From: Phycomyces nitens
Taxonomy: Eukaryota > Mucoromycota > Mucoromycetes > Mucorales > Phycomycetaceae
Direction of reading: 5' to 3'
Assembly: GCA_022702545.1 (NCBI GenBank)
Contig: JAHRBC010000001.1
Span: 3,968,001-4,032,000 of the forward strand
Length of the DNA stretch: 64,000 nucleotides
A program made the translations under genes and the position numbers. A model generated the notes under the pieces. It had not been told where the DNA came from, searched no databases, and saw nothing but the letters and a program-made list of their open reading frames with translations. Below, one piece after another: positions 42,100 through 54,475 of the stretch (positions within the stretch are counted from its first letter, which is position 1; every line of letters begins with the position of its first letter).

Positions 42100-43784
42100 T
42101 ATTCTTTAGGCTGCTCTTATTGGTTCTCTCATATTTTTAGTATATGTTTTAGCGCACTTTTTCTTTTCCTCTTTTCCTTTAGCTGTTTTATCTTTGCTTT
42201 GGTCCTCTCCTTTGAAATAAAATCGAATAACTCTCCATCACGTAAGATTGCCACCTTAATAAATGCCTGATTGGCATCTTGTATACCACATCTTCAGCTC
42301 TGTTGTTTTTAATCTAGGAATGAAACACACATCTTGCCCTTTTTCAAGCACCAAAAAAAATGAAAATTTTTTATAGCTGTATTACGCCGAGGTTAGTTTA
42401 TATTTCTTTTCTTTTCTTTGCTCTACTTTTTTGAAGTAAAACTAAATGACCATCCCTTATGTAAGGTTGTCAATTACATAAACATCCAATTGGAATCTTG
42501 TATACCACATCTTCAGCTCTGCTATCTTTAATCAAGGAATGAAACACTCATCTCATAATTTTTCAGACACTAAAAAAAGGTGAAAATTTTTTACAGCTAT
42601 ATTACACTAAAGTTTGTCGTTCCCCACCTCCCCACCTGGGAATCTCTGTAGAATATGCATATTGTTTTCTTAATGATGTACTCATTCTGCCAACTACTAT
42701 TATATTCGAATTAGTTTTAAATCTTATGAGCTGACTTTACAGCAATATATTTTCTATGGTAAGAATATTATAATATGTTTACACTCTTTAATTAATCATA
42801 TTGCACATTCTCTATTCTCCTTCTACTGCATCTAGTATTTACATCTGTACGTTTCATATAGTGGCATTAATTCAAGAGATGCTTGGTATACCGATTAACA
42901 AGCACAATATATACTGGTATGCTATCCAAAACAATATGCTTGGTTTATTTGATCGCTTCATTCTCTGACCACAATATCTTTATAGCAATTGATGAAGACC
43001 AAAGGCCTTCCAAGTCATGACAGTGATTCACAACAAGATGCTTGGCACGCTGATTAACAAGCACAATATATACTGGTATGCTACCCAAAACAATATATTT
43101 GGTTTATTTGATTGCTTCATTCTCTGACCACAATATTTTTATAGTAATCAATGAAGACCAAAGGTGCTATCCAAGTCATGACAGTGATCCATAACAAGAT
43201 GCTTGGCACGCCAATTGACAAGCACAACATATACTGGTATGCTATCCAAAATAATAAGCTCGGTTTATTTGATTGCTTCATTCTCTGACCACAATATTTT
43301 TATAGCAATTGGTGAAGACCAAAGGCCATCCAAGTCATAACAACATGTTGTTGGCATCGTGTATAGATTGAGTAAAAGGTTTGTACCATATACGTTTTAT
43401 AATATTAAATAGTATTTGCTTTTGGTATGTTTCTATATTATTATTATATATATTTTAATATTATTTGAAATAAATCGAAATTATAATAAAAAATAAACCA
43501 TTATTTCAAATAAATGGCAGTAAAAAAAGAATGGGTGCTAGTATATAAAGTAATATAAAAGAGAGGCTATAGTATATAAAGAAACGATTTTGGTTGGATA
43601 AAAAAAACGGTAGCTGTGCCTATTCCTGCCTCATAACTACCCTTTTTTTTCACACTAAAAAAATGGTAACAGCTACCGAAATCGCCTTATACAGAGTCTT
43701 TACTACTGTTTTTTTTGGTGGGAAAAAACGGTAGTAATGCTACCAAAACGGTAGTTAGCTACTGTTTTTTCCACCGTAGTGCAT

Positions 43785-44340
43785 CCTTTGCACAACCCAA
43801 ATTGTATTCCTTTTGTGTGATAGTCGTATAATAGGGGAATAACCTCTGTCCTTTATTAGATAGGAGAATGGGATATGTTATAAGAGTTAATGTTATACTA
43901 AGGATAAATATAGAAATAGTGATAGTAATTGGTTTCTAGACAGCGCATCTGTCACATTTTGTAACAAGAAATAAATTTTGGGACTAATTCCACCTTAAAA
44001 AAATAATAAACTGACATAACAAATCAAATTAAGTTTTGTGTGTGCGTGCATATGTGCGACTTACAGGTTCATATGATGAGTAAAGTTCAATATTTGTCTA
44101 TGCGTAAATATGCATTATAATATTAATATTACGCAAACACCAAAATTAAAAATTAAAGGTTATAAAAAAACATAACGTTTGCAACTTTTTAGTGTTCTAT
44201 ATTGAGTTTATGGAGTTAGAAAGCCTAAGTAAAAGGCAAAATGTGTAACAATTTTTCACTGCTTAAAAGTGTAACAATTTTCCCTGCTTAAAAATGTAAT
44301 ATTTTTCATTTTGTAGAAGACAGTTTATTATCTTTACACA
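43785..44340. other. AT-rich region with short repeats, no gene
   Basis: No gene seen. Near 44245-44320 a ~30-bp unit around TGTAACAATTTT...CTGCTTAAAA occurs about three times. A related unit returns near 45095-45125, on the other side of the LINE relic. Confidence 0.5.
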
Positions 44341-44492
44341 GTCACGCTTCTTTGATCGGCGGTGCTGGGGATGACTTAATGGCCTCATGTCTTATGAGAT
44401 GAAATTATGTGGGAATAATATAGAAGAGCTATGTATAGGGCGGGTGATGAAAATAAAGGAAGGACTTGGAGTGGTAGAGTCTTGTAGGCTAT

Positions 44493-45010
44493 TTAGGATA
44501 TATTGGCTTGATCTATGCATGTATGGAGGAGCTTATGGGTAGAGGTAGTGATGTTTACAGAAATGAAAGGTATGGCATCAAAGATAAATGCCCAATAGGC
44601 TCGCCAACCTACCTGTAGGACAGCACCAAAAACCTGGGAACTGGGGAGGAAAGGGTCATTGGGAGGAAGCTTTATCTTCGAGAGGGCAGAAAGTATGCTA
44701 TCTGGCAAAGGAGAGAAAGAAGGAATCCAGTGTGAGAGAATATTGGCCCATACCTTCCACATCTTAGGGCAACTTATCAGGAGGTGTTCGGGTGTCTGGT
44801 TGGGATGGGAGCATAATCTACAGGCAGAAGAAGAGACGATGGTAGGCATAATGTGATGGAGTAAGCTTGCAGAAGATATAGATTGATGAAGGAAGCAATA
44901 CCAGATGTTACGGGAGATATGAGAGAGTGGAAGGGACCAGAATACTGTCCATTGGGCAGGAGAAAGTTGCGGTGTGGGTGCATCTTTGACAGACTGGATG
45001 GAGGAAGGAC
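44493..45010 (-). pseudogene. Relic of a second LINE type, RT C-terminal zinc region
   Basis: A minus-strand frame without start codon reads TPQLSPAQWTVFWSLPL and IWYCFLHQSISS, then the zf-RVT-like CRLCSHPNQTPEHLLISCPK...VWANILSHW. This is the zinc-binding segment after reverse transcriptase in some LINEs, and is unlike the C-terminus of LINE B. No RT core is seen upstream, so only the 3' end remains. Confidence 0.65.
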
Positions 45011-45013
45011 ACT

Positions 45014-45511
45014 GGTTTCTAAAGGAGCATGCTGAGAATTTTTGAATGAATGGAGAAGTAAAGAAGGAGACTTGGAGTGGGAGGGGTGATTAAAAATGTA
45101 ATAATTTTACTGCTTAAAAGTGTAAAGGATTTGTCACGTGATTCAATTTTGTTCTTTTCTAAACATGGCACAGCAGAGATTCTAATAGTAAGAAAAAGAT
45201 AGTCTTTATTCATTGATATTTGCTTTGTAGTTGTATTATTTGTTAATTATTAATTGCTATATAAAAGTTAAAGAATATTACTGAGGAGAATATTTTCTAT
45301 TGTTGTGTCTTGGGGAATATAAGAGTGGTATGAGAATATGGTATGTTGATTGTGATAATGATACAAATCACATTTGGGATTGTGACTGTTGGACTGACAA
45401 CTCACAGTTTTAAATTGTTTTTCATGTTCTACTCACCCTATTTTGCTTACTCTTAACTTTTATTTCTATTCATATTCATTATTATAAGATAAACCATTAT
45501 AAATTAAAAAT
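45014..45511. other. Region before the Helitron gene, no gene seen
   Basis: AT-rich. It probably includes the 5' end of the Helitron, but no terminal TC signature could be placed with confidence. Confidence 0.4.
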
Positions 45512-48065
45512 ATGCCTAGAGCTATTCTCACTCCTGAAGAAAGAACTGAAAGACAGTAGCGGTACATGAGAGAATACCAATGTAATCATCAGCAAGCAAT
45601 GCAGGCAAAATTAACAGTAACAGAAGAAAGGAATCCCATCTCTCGGACTGAGTACATGCGACAGTATCGACGTAATTGTCGTCAAGCAACAGAAACAGAA
45701 GTTGACAATAATCATGATTCTCGAGCAGAATATATGCGACAGTATTGACATAATCTTCATCAAGCTACAGATATAGAAGTTGACAATAATCTTAATACTA
45801 GGGCAGAATACATGTGAGAATATTGATGTAGCCACCAGCAGTCTACTGAAGTAGAAGAGGTGGAAACAGAAGTAGAAGTCCAGAGATCTTGTGCAGAGTA
45901 TATGCACCAATATAGATGTAATCAACAGAATAGACCAATTGAAGACAGCAAGAGAATTACAAGAAGACGTAGACTAGACAAAGAAGTGGAAGCAGATGAC
46001 TGGGCTAAAATTTTAAGAAAATATGAAAATATGCTTAGAGAAGGGCCTACTGCTATATGCAGCTGTTGCGGGGGTCTTTTCTTCAGAAAAGATATATTTG
46101 TAATTGAAAGAAACACGCTGGAAGAAACTTGGGACTGTGATGATAATACTGTTAGAAAAGCTTTCTGGGCAATCAATAATCAACATATCACAACTGCTTT
46201 TCTGAATAGCTTAACAGCTGATCAGATTCCATTATGCTCCACATGTAAACTGTTCTTAAAGAAGAAAACCATGCCTACTATTGTCCTATCAGGTGGCCTC
46301 CATTTTCCTGATCATGTTGATTGCATAGATGATCTAACAAGATTGGAAGAAAGACTCATTTCCCCTTGTCATGTTTTTCAATCAATTTGGACACACAAAG
46401 GGTTAACTGGCCAATACAGAAGCAAAGATGGCATAGTGAATGTTCCAGTTAATGTAGACACAACAGTTTCATCACTTCCTCAAAATCTTGATGACACCAA
46501 TACAATTCATTTGAGCTTGGCCCATAGAATGTGTTATATTAAGGATTATATTAGAGGCAACATTAGCCCAACCAAAGTCTGGAGAGCGGCCATTTTCTTG
46601 CAATCTACACCACTTTACCAAGAGTACAACATTTCTTTGAGTGACGACTGGGTAGATAGAGCTGCAAGAAATGTTACTGAGATCGCAGAGGATGAGACTG
46701 TTGAAGAAATAGATGGGAGTATCGAAGAAACAGTGGATGAAACGTTGAACCCTGGTGATCAAGAAACTGTGATTGTCTCTGATCATGAAGCAATTAGACT
46801 TTTGCCTGGAGATGGAAGAATTCTGTTGTCTGTTCTAACTGATAAAGATAGCAACTTTCCATCCTTTCTGAAAATATTCTATGAGCAGCAATTATCAATG
46901 CCTGATCTTATATCTTATTCATCCTTGACTAAGTCTATTGCAAGAAGATTTGATTGTAGAGCTGCCCAAACAGTAGAGTACATATTGTATATGGATTGTA
47001 AAAATCAATTGATCAGAATGTACAGCAACTTGAACACTGTTCTCCGTAAGAAAAGAAATACCAACAATAACAACACTCCTTATATTGCATCAGACTTTTC
47101 AAGTGACAGTAGCATTGAAGGATTAATCAGCAAAGATCAAGCCTACAAGACATTCAGTGGCATTCGTTCCACTGCAGAATACTGGAAAAATAAGAAAAAG
47201 AATCTTTTGGCAATGGTTTGGCAATTTGGTATCCCTACAATTTTTGTTACTCTGTCTGCAGCTGAAGCAAGTTGGCCAGAACTACTCTGCATTCTTAAAT
47301 TTGTAACAGATGGGGTAACAATTACAGAAAATCAAGCTGAGCAATAGTTGTATGCAGAGAAGGCAACTCTTATACAAAAAGATCCTATAACTTGTGCAAG
47401 ATATTTTGATTATTGATTCAGGCAGTTGAAGAAGACATGGAAAGCACCCCTTGGACCTTTTGGAAATTACCCTATAAAGGAATACTTCTTCAGAATCAAA
47501 TTCTAGCATAGAGGTTCACCTCACATTCATATGCTTGTTTGGCTTGAAGGTGCTTCCAAGTATGAAGGCAACATCTCCATAGACCAGACTACTTTTGAAA
47601 AACAGCAAAATGCTATCTGTGGCTTTGTTGATAGTGTACTAACATGCAAAAGGAAATGGGATGGGATGCCCCATAATAGACAAACTGATTGCTGTAGTGA
47701 AGATACCTGGAAAGAACTGTTGAAAAGCCAATTTCATGTGCATAGGTCCACTTGCCAAAGAAAACCCAATAATGCTACAGTTTGTTGATTCAACATACCA
47801 TTTTATCCCATGGACAGAACTTGTATACTTTGTCCATTTAGTGCAGAAGAAACCCCATCAGAGAATGCACAAAAGAAATATAAACAAGACATTACTCGTG
47901 TTAAGGCATACCTTGAAGAGCATTATGAACAACTTGGATCATCAACAATGAGATTTACGGATTTCCTGGCAGCTGTAGACATTACATCCATGGATGAATA
48001 CATACTAGCAATTCGTAATAGCCTCAAAATGAACTAGCTTGTAATCAAATGAGAGCCAAACAAAG
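45512..48065 (+). pseudogene. Helitron Rep-helicase, N-terminal half, decayed
   Basis: Opens with several copies of a peptide of the type EYMRQYRRN (45512-45950). Several stops interrupt it, including TAG at 45556 and TGA where Arg codons are expected. A long open part (45860-47347) follows with a Cys-rich stretch (ICSCCGGLFF) and acidic runs. After a few more stops the Rep HUH motif GSPHIHMLVWLE appears near 47510-47545. The part ending ITSMDEYILAIRNSLK leads straight into 61223. Rep nicks and joins DNA during rolling-circle transposition. It cannot be functional as read. Confidence 0.85.
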
Positions 48066-48580
48066 TAATACTATGGTGGAAGGACTGGTAGCTGTGCCAA
48101 AAATGGTAGCATAACTACTGTTTTTTATGATTTTAGAGCACTTTATCTCCGCAGATTGTGGTTGAAAGGTAATGTCATCAATGCTGACACTGCAAAAAAT
48201 AAAGAAATTCCAATAATGTAAAAGTGGCAATACTGTACTATAAAGCAATATTTTAACATAGGGTGGTTTTTTTTCCAACTATGAGACAAGCTACCTTGTC
48301 AGCTATCTCGTTGACGTGCTATCTAGTAGTGGATTTTTGAAATAACACTGCAAAAATGGTGTTAAATCAATGATTAATTGTGGGGTGTTATTATCAATAA
48401 CAGTATATGAAAAATTGCAACTCAGGGAAAATCCTTTGGTTAGTATCATTGACAGATATAAGCATATCTTATTGGTTAGATAGATTACAGAGTACCTGAA
48501 AGTAATAATAAAACTATAAAGGAACTGGCAATAAACTACTGCTATTATATATTCTCTTTTGATATAAACCCGAAAAAAAA

Positions 48581-51500
48581 ATGTTTGCCATTCCCAATGC
48601 TAATGAAGTTGAATGCCGATGCTTGAAATGCGTATGCAATCCTGCTGGCTACATGATCACTGCCAAAAGAACTGCCAAGCGTCATGCTCAGAGTGACAAA
48701 GACAGAGAATTGGATAGAAATATCAATCGTAAATAAAATGGCAATTATATAGTGTGGGCTATAATATTAATAATATTTTAAATAGTCTTGCCCGTCCAAC
48801 AAAGCAGTGTTGATATGGACATGGAAGCAATTCAATTTGAAGAGGACATTGAATGTACATAGTATTTTACTTTTTATACTCAATATACACTTTACTTATG
48901 CTCGGTTTCAATAGATGACAGTTACTCTAATGATGTACCGTCATCCATGGAATATCCCGATGGGTTCTTACCTCTTTCGGCCGAAGATTTTCTTTTTGGA
49001 ACAGATGAGCTCATTGAAGAATATTTATCTGAGCATGAATCGTCTGATGAAGATGCCGAGGAAGAAGAGGCCGAGCAGGGTGAAGGTCAGCAATAAACAA
49101 GTGTTGCTAGTGCCTTTGGATAAAAGATATTAATATTTAATTATCATTAATACTCACAGAGAATTCAGCCAATCTTCCTGAAGATCCATGGCATAGATTG
49201 ATAGCCATCTTCCTTGTCATGTTCATTTCTTCTTTTGTTGTTGATGAGGGTGCCATGATATTGATTTCATTCATTAACGCAATCTTGGAGCACTATGGGG
49301 AAAGCTTCAGACTCCCAACAAGTATCCCCAGTTTAAAGAAGATGACTGGATACAGTGCTATGACAAGTGGTGTGTCAACATTTGTTGCATGCAGTGATTG
49401 TCACACTCTGTATAAAAGCAATAGTGAAGTACCTACTTGTTGTACTGGAAAGAAACTTGGCCGCCAGAATGAATGTGGAAACAGTCTGTTCAAGTCTGGA
49501 ATTAGTAATGGATTGACTGCAAAGCGCACTTTTGTATACAACTCGCTGAAAACTGCCTTGGCAAAGCTTTTCAAGCGTCCTTCATTTGAAACAGCCATAA
49601 ACATGTGGAATCGTGGTCCAAAGGTTCCTGGCACCATGTTTGATGTTTATGATGGAAAGATGTGGAAGGAGTTTGTGGACGAGGACGGCATGCAGTTTGT
49701 GGCCAAAGAAAGATCATTGCTGTTAACACTCAACATCGATTGGTTCCAGCCTTTTGATGGGGTAACTTATTCTTGTGGTGCGATATATCTTACCATCAAC
49801 AATTTGCCAAGAGATAAACGTAATAAGATGGAGAATGTGATTCTCATTGGGCTCATGCCAGGTCCCAAAGAAGCAAGCACTGCTGAGATCAACAACTACC
49901 TGCGCCCCCTTGTTGATGAGCTCAAGGATCTGTACACTGGTATCAGTATTGATACGTATAGTCGTTCTGGTGCTTTGGTTCGTGCTGCTCTGCTGATGGT
50001 TGCATGTGATATACCTGCTGCAAGAAAGACATGCGGATTCACTTCTCACAACAGCAGAAACGCATGCCATAAGTGCAATTGGCACTTTTTCCGTTTTGAA
50101 GGCACATCCATTGTTGACTATTCTGGATTCAACTCTTCAGAGTGGATTGGTCGCACAAAAGAAGAGAACCGCCAGCATGCCATCATGTGGAAAAACGCAG
50201 CAAGCTTGACAGAGAGAAAGCAATTGGAAGTTGAGAATGGAGTGCGGTGGTCTGAGCTTCACCGCCTTTCATACTTTGAGCCAGTCAGGGCAACCATTGT
50301 GGACCCGATGCACAACCTCTTCCTTGGAACGGCCAAGCGCATGATGGAAAAGTGGATCCTGTGTGGTCATCTTGATGATAATGACCTTTGTGAGATGCAG
50401 GTTGAGACAAACACGATTACATTGCCCATGGAATATGCCACTCTCACCACCAAGATCGCAAAGGGATTTCCATTCATGAAGGCAGATGAATGGAAATCAT
50501 GGTGCTTGATTTACTCGCCTGTTGTGCTGAAGGGACGGTTGGAAGATAATCTGTTTGCCAACTGGATCGAGTTTGTGGATGCCTGCCGATTATTGACAAA
50601 GCCAACAATCAGTGAAGAAGAGGTTGAGCTTGCTCATGATAGTCTCGAGAGATTCTGCAGTGGGTGTGAAGAATTGTACGAGCATGATGTCCTGTCTCCA
50701 AACATGCACCTTCACCTCCATTTGAAAGAGACAATCCAAGATTTCGGGCCCATTTATGGATATTGGCTGTTCAGCTTTGAACGTTACAATGGGCTTGTCA
50801 AAGGCTTTAATACCAATTGTAAAGCCGGTTTTGAGAAGACATACATGAATAAGTTTGTCCAAAGTGGTTCAAAAGGTGACTTTTACCAAGCTCATCTCGC
50901 CACCATCACCAGCCCAAGTCATCTTGCTCTGTTCAACAGACTGTCTCCCACCACTGTGTTTGCCCCTCAGCAAAATAGGCTGTCGATTTTTTCTCTCCCT
51001 GCCTTTTTGGAATCAGCAATGGATCCAACAAAGCAAACGTTTGGCAATGAGCCCCTTCCGTCATCTGCCCTGCCATTGGTCCTGAAAACACCAACAACAA
51101 TGAGGAAAATTGAGTACGAATGCCTGCTGAAGTATTACAAGATAGAATATGCCGATGATGATCTTTGCAGTGCAAAGAACATCATTAGAAGCACAAACTT
51201 TGTCAATGACAGAATCCAGAAGTTTACCTCGATAAATCTTCTTGGACAAGTCTATAAAGGCAGCGAGGGGGCAAACGGAAGAGGTTCATATATCCAGGCA
51301 ATGTATATTGAGAAAAACGGTGATTCTGGGGAGATATATGCTGGTCGTATTAAATATCTTTTCGTTCACAATTTTTCGCCAACCCCTACTCCAGCCAACT
51401 TTCTTGTGCGCCTGAATCCTCAGCATGTTTTTGCTTTTGTTGAGTGGTATGAAATCCCTTACCATCAACCAAGAATCAACCAGGGTATTGAGCTGTATAA

Positions 51501-51642
51501 GCCAACTTTTCAAAAGTACAACTATGATAATATTTTGCCTGTCCATCACATCCTTTCGCCAATTGCGATAGGCAATCATATTTCTGGTCGTGGTGCAGCC
51601 AAAGTTCTTGTCATTCCCTTGCCTAGAAAGCTTTATGCTTAG
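48581..51642 (+). CDS. tnp2-type CACTA transposase, copy D, intact
   Basis: Four exons joined in frame by GT-AG introns. Exon 1 (ATG 48581) has ECRCLKCVCNPAGYMITAKRTAKRH, a zinc-cluster start. Exon 2 is short and acidic (DMDMEAIQFEEDIE). Exon 3 is acidic (HESSDEDAEEEEAEQG). Exon 4 runs from about 49160 to TAG 51640-51642. Catalytic-region motifs: DVYDGKMWKEF, LTLNIDWFQPFDG, INNLPRDKRNKMENVIL, GLMPGPKEA, VACDIPAARKTCGFTSHNS, DPMHNLFLGTAKRMME and YGYWLFSFERYNGL. The C-terminal module reads YAGRIKYLFVHNF...HVFAFVEWYEI. No stops. This is the best candidate for an active source of the family. It converges with the companion gene, leaving about 120 bp between their stops. Confidence 0.88.
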
Positions 51643-51764
51643 ACTTCTTTTTCTTTTTTATTATTATTATTATTATCTTTCACTATCTTATATAAAACAT
51701 ACAATACTTGTGTATTCAAAACAATATTAATGAAAGTATAGGAATGAGAGATGCAAGTAATTGT

Positions 51765-52951
51765 TTATTCACGTTTTGTCCACGCGGGCATTTTGGCTAC
51801 TAAGCCACGAGGAATTGCTTTTGATACAACTATGTGATGGCGAGCCTTCAGCTGGCCTGCTCTCTTTCCCAAATCACTTATTGCAAGAGTATCGAGAAAG
51901 TCAAAGAACTTATTCAACTACCCAAATATTTTCTTTGTTAAACATATAATAAAAGTGGAAATATATGTTATAGCTACCTCATCACTTCGCCAGCTTGGGC
52001 GAAGCACTGTTACAGTTGTGTCTGTATCACTTTCGTCATCAGACATGACATCTCTATAAAAGACGCCACTGTAGTCTCTCCCAAACTTTTCAATGGAGGC
52101 GGCCTTGTGTTTGGCAAACGTTCTCTTCCGTCTCTTGAAGAGCTAAAAAATATAATGATAAATATATTTATGTTTCTCTTATTTTTTATAGAGCCACCTA
52201 CGTCTGTCTTGCGATTGCCTCTTCTGTTTGCCTTTTTTTTTGGCTTCTTTGCCCTCCAGTGAGAGCTTGCTGTTGGCCATGCAGTTGTAATAGTTGTTTA
52301 CTATCATACCACATAATTCTTTTGTTGGAACAAAGGCAGACACACTCTGGCCACGCAGATACACCAACAAGTCATCTGCCACATTCTTGTTGACCTCATC
52401 AGACAACCCAACACTGACATCCCAAGTCATCTTTGCATCATTCTCACTTATTGTTTGGGGATCATCAGTGTTGAGATTCATGTTTCTGAGGCGATCACGA
52501 ATGAGTTTCTAGTTTATATTGATTAATAATGATTCAAGCAGTGTTTACTTTTAATATTTACTGAGATCTTTGGGTTTCTGCTATTGCCAACAACATCTCG
52601 CAGTTGGATCTCAAAATTACTACTCTGGATAGCCTGTGGACCGGCCAACTGAGGAGCTTCTTGTCTCTTCATTGCATCAAAGACAAGACCATCCACGGAA
52701 GTCATCATCTTGCTTTCACTATCCTTGAGTGTGCCGACATCATTGCACATAGTTGTCATTTTTTTGTCCAAGGTGGACAAGAGGTTGACTATGTTATCAA
52801 ATTCCTCTCTAGAAACCCCAACAACATCTTGTCTAGGAACAAGAGAAGGACGAACAGGTCCTACACGGCCATTGCTGACAGTATTAATCAATGGTCTGGA
52901 CATTGATCCATTTGCAGATGCATTTCTGGCGGTATTGATTCTTGGTGCCAT
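51765..52951 (-). CDS. CACTG-element companion protein, copy D
   Basis: Function unknown. Minus strand, ATG at 52951 (MAPRINTARN) to TAA at 51765-51767, four exons as in copies A and J. Exon 1: FDNIVNLLSTLDKKM, a coiled-coil-like stretch. Exon 2: KMTWDVSVGLSDEVNKNVAD and DLLVYLRG, ending basic. Exon 3: FGRDYSGVFYRDVM, MSDDESDTD, RPSWRSDE. Exon 4: NKFFDFLDTLAIS...MPAWTKRE. The exon 2-3 junction is one base out of phase if the best donor (GTAGGT) is used, so there may be a small indel or another splice site. The strand arrangement relative to transposase is the same as in copy A. Confidence 0.68.
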
Positions 52952-52971
52952 TTTCTTAATTATTCAATAAA

Positions 52972-53891
52972 TAAATCAGCATATATAATATATTTTGATA
53001 GCCCATTATGAACTTACATGATAAAGAAGATGGTGGTTAGAGTTATTGAAAGAGTAAAGAAGTATATGTAGATATTAATAAGAATATAAGAGACTCTATT
53101 ATACTTTGTCTATAAACCAAGACGGAGTCAAATTCTTATTAATATATAGACCAAAACCTTTTTCTTGGGCACTTTCAATGTATAACTAATATGACTCTCC
53201 GATTTCAAAGCAAGAGAGAATGATCATGCGTATTTCAGGGGGCATAGATATTTTAATCGTAATTTTTATTTTTTATTCTTTTACCCTTTTTCTGCTCTTT
53301 AACACTATGTAAGTATATCACCTAAAATTCTCGCACCTTACATTATATACACATAGGGTGCCAAACATCAGATTTCTTTTATACAAAAGATAATTACTAT
53401 CAATCACATTCTTTACACGTTGGTCATGTCTCTTACCATAATATTTTCAAATAGCTGCGACTTGCCATGATATCATTTTATAATCCATGTTTATCAAAAA
53501 AGTTATTATTGCACCCATGTATGTATTTCTTCCTTTCTTTACTTTCTCATTTATAAAAAAGACATTGCTCTAACATGATTGCAGTTTACATTGTATACTC
53601 TTAGTAAACCAAATATCTATTTATTCAACTGCCAAAGGTATGTATTTTCAACTATTTCTCTTGTTAAAAATATTTTTCTAATATTAATTATAGTATATCC
53701 ATGCCCAAATGTATCCATTATTGTGAGCATATGAATATATACTGGCTTGTTTATATCAGTATACTCTTGTTTCTTTCATTTAATGAAATACCCGGTTGCC
53801 AAGTAAGTACCTTGCCTTTCAACTCTATAAAATGCTATAACAAAAAATCTAAAATGTGCTCTTTTACTCAATTACTAGACTGGATCTCTAA
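52972..53891. other. Left flank of Merlin within copy D, no gene
   Basis: AT-rich 5' flank of the companion gene. No supported coding region; the frame at 53701-53898 is low complexity. Confidence 0.4.
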
Positions 53892-54475
53892 AGGTTGATG
53901 GGGTTTTAAAGGTCAGATTTAAACTCCGCGTTTTTTGATTTTGATTATAGACATTACAAAAGTTAAAAAGTATAAAAAAAATAGTTCCGCTCATATAAAT
54001 TTGGCTGTGACAGCTTAATTTTCAGTTGATTTATAATAGTTTTAAAATTTTAAAAAAATATATTAAATATATAAATATCTTTTGCAATATTTGGCTTAGA
54101 GTAATGTATATATAGTCAAAAAACTCGTCATAAAATAGGCGTCACAATGAAATACTTCAAAATGTTTTTATATATAGTAGATAGCTTATGAATTATATCA
54201 ATAAGTGATATTTATAAAAATATATATAAATTTAATTATATTAAAATAAGTCACAATATATTAATTAATATAAATGAGTTATAATATAGCAGCTGGTATG
54301 AATGAGTCATAAACAAGTGACTTGTATAAATGAGTCATAAAACAGTGACTGGTATATAGGAGTCACAAAAATTTAATTTTTATATGACTGGTTTTTTAGA
54401 TAAATTAATAAATAGAGATCTAATTTTTACTATTCTTCTTTACTTTTCTTTCTACAAGTTCATCTTTTTATAATT

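Larger units (their letters stand above)
40284..43781 (-). mobile_element. CACTACGG element copy G
   Basis: Starts CACTACGGCAGAAGGACCGG and ends TTTTCCACCGTAGTG. The 3-bp target duplication CAT is on both sides (40281-40283 and 43782-43784). 3498 bp, same orientation and content as F, with three internal ~125-bp repeats (42880-43320). Confidence 0.9.

Noticed and set aside
53701..53898. 65-codon frame before Merlin
   Set aside because: No features, AT-rich, runs into the Merlin terminal repeat.
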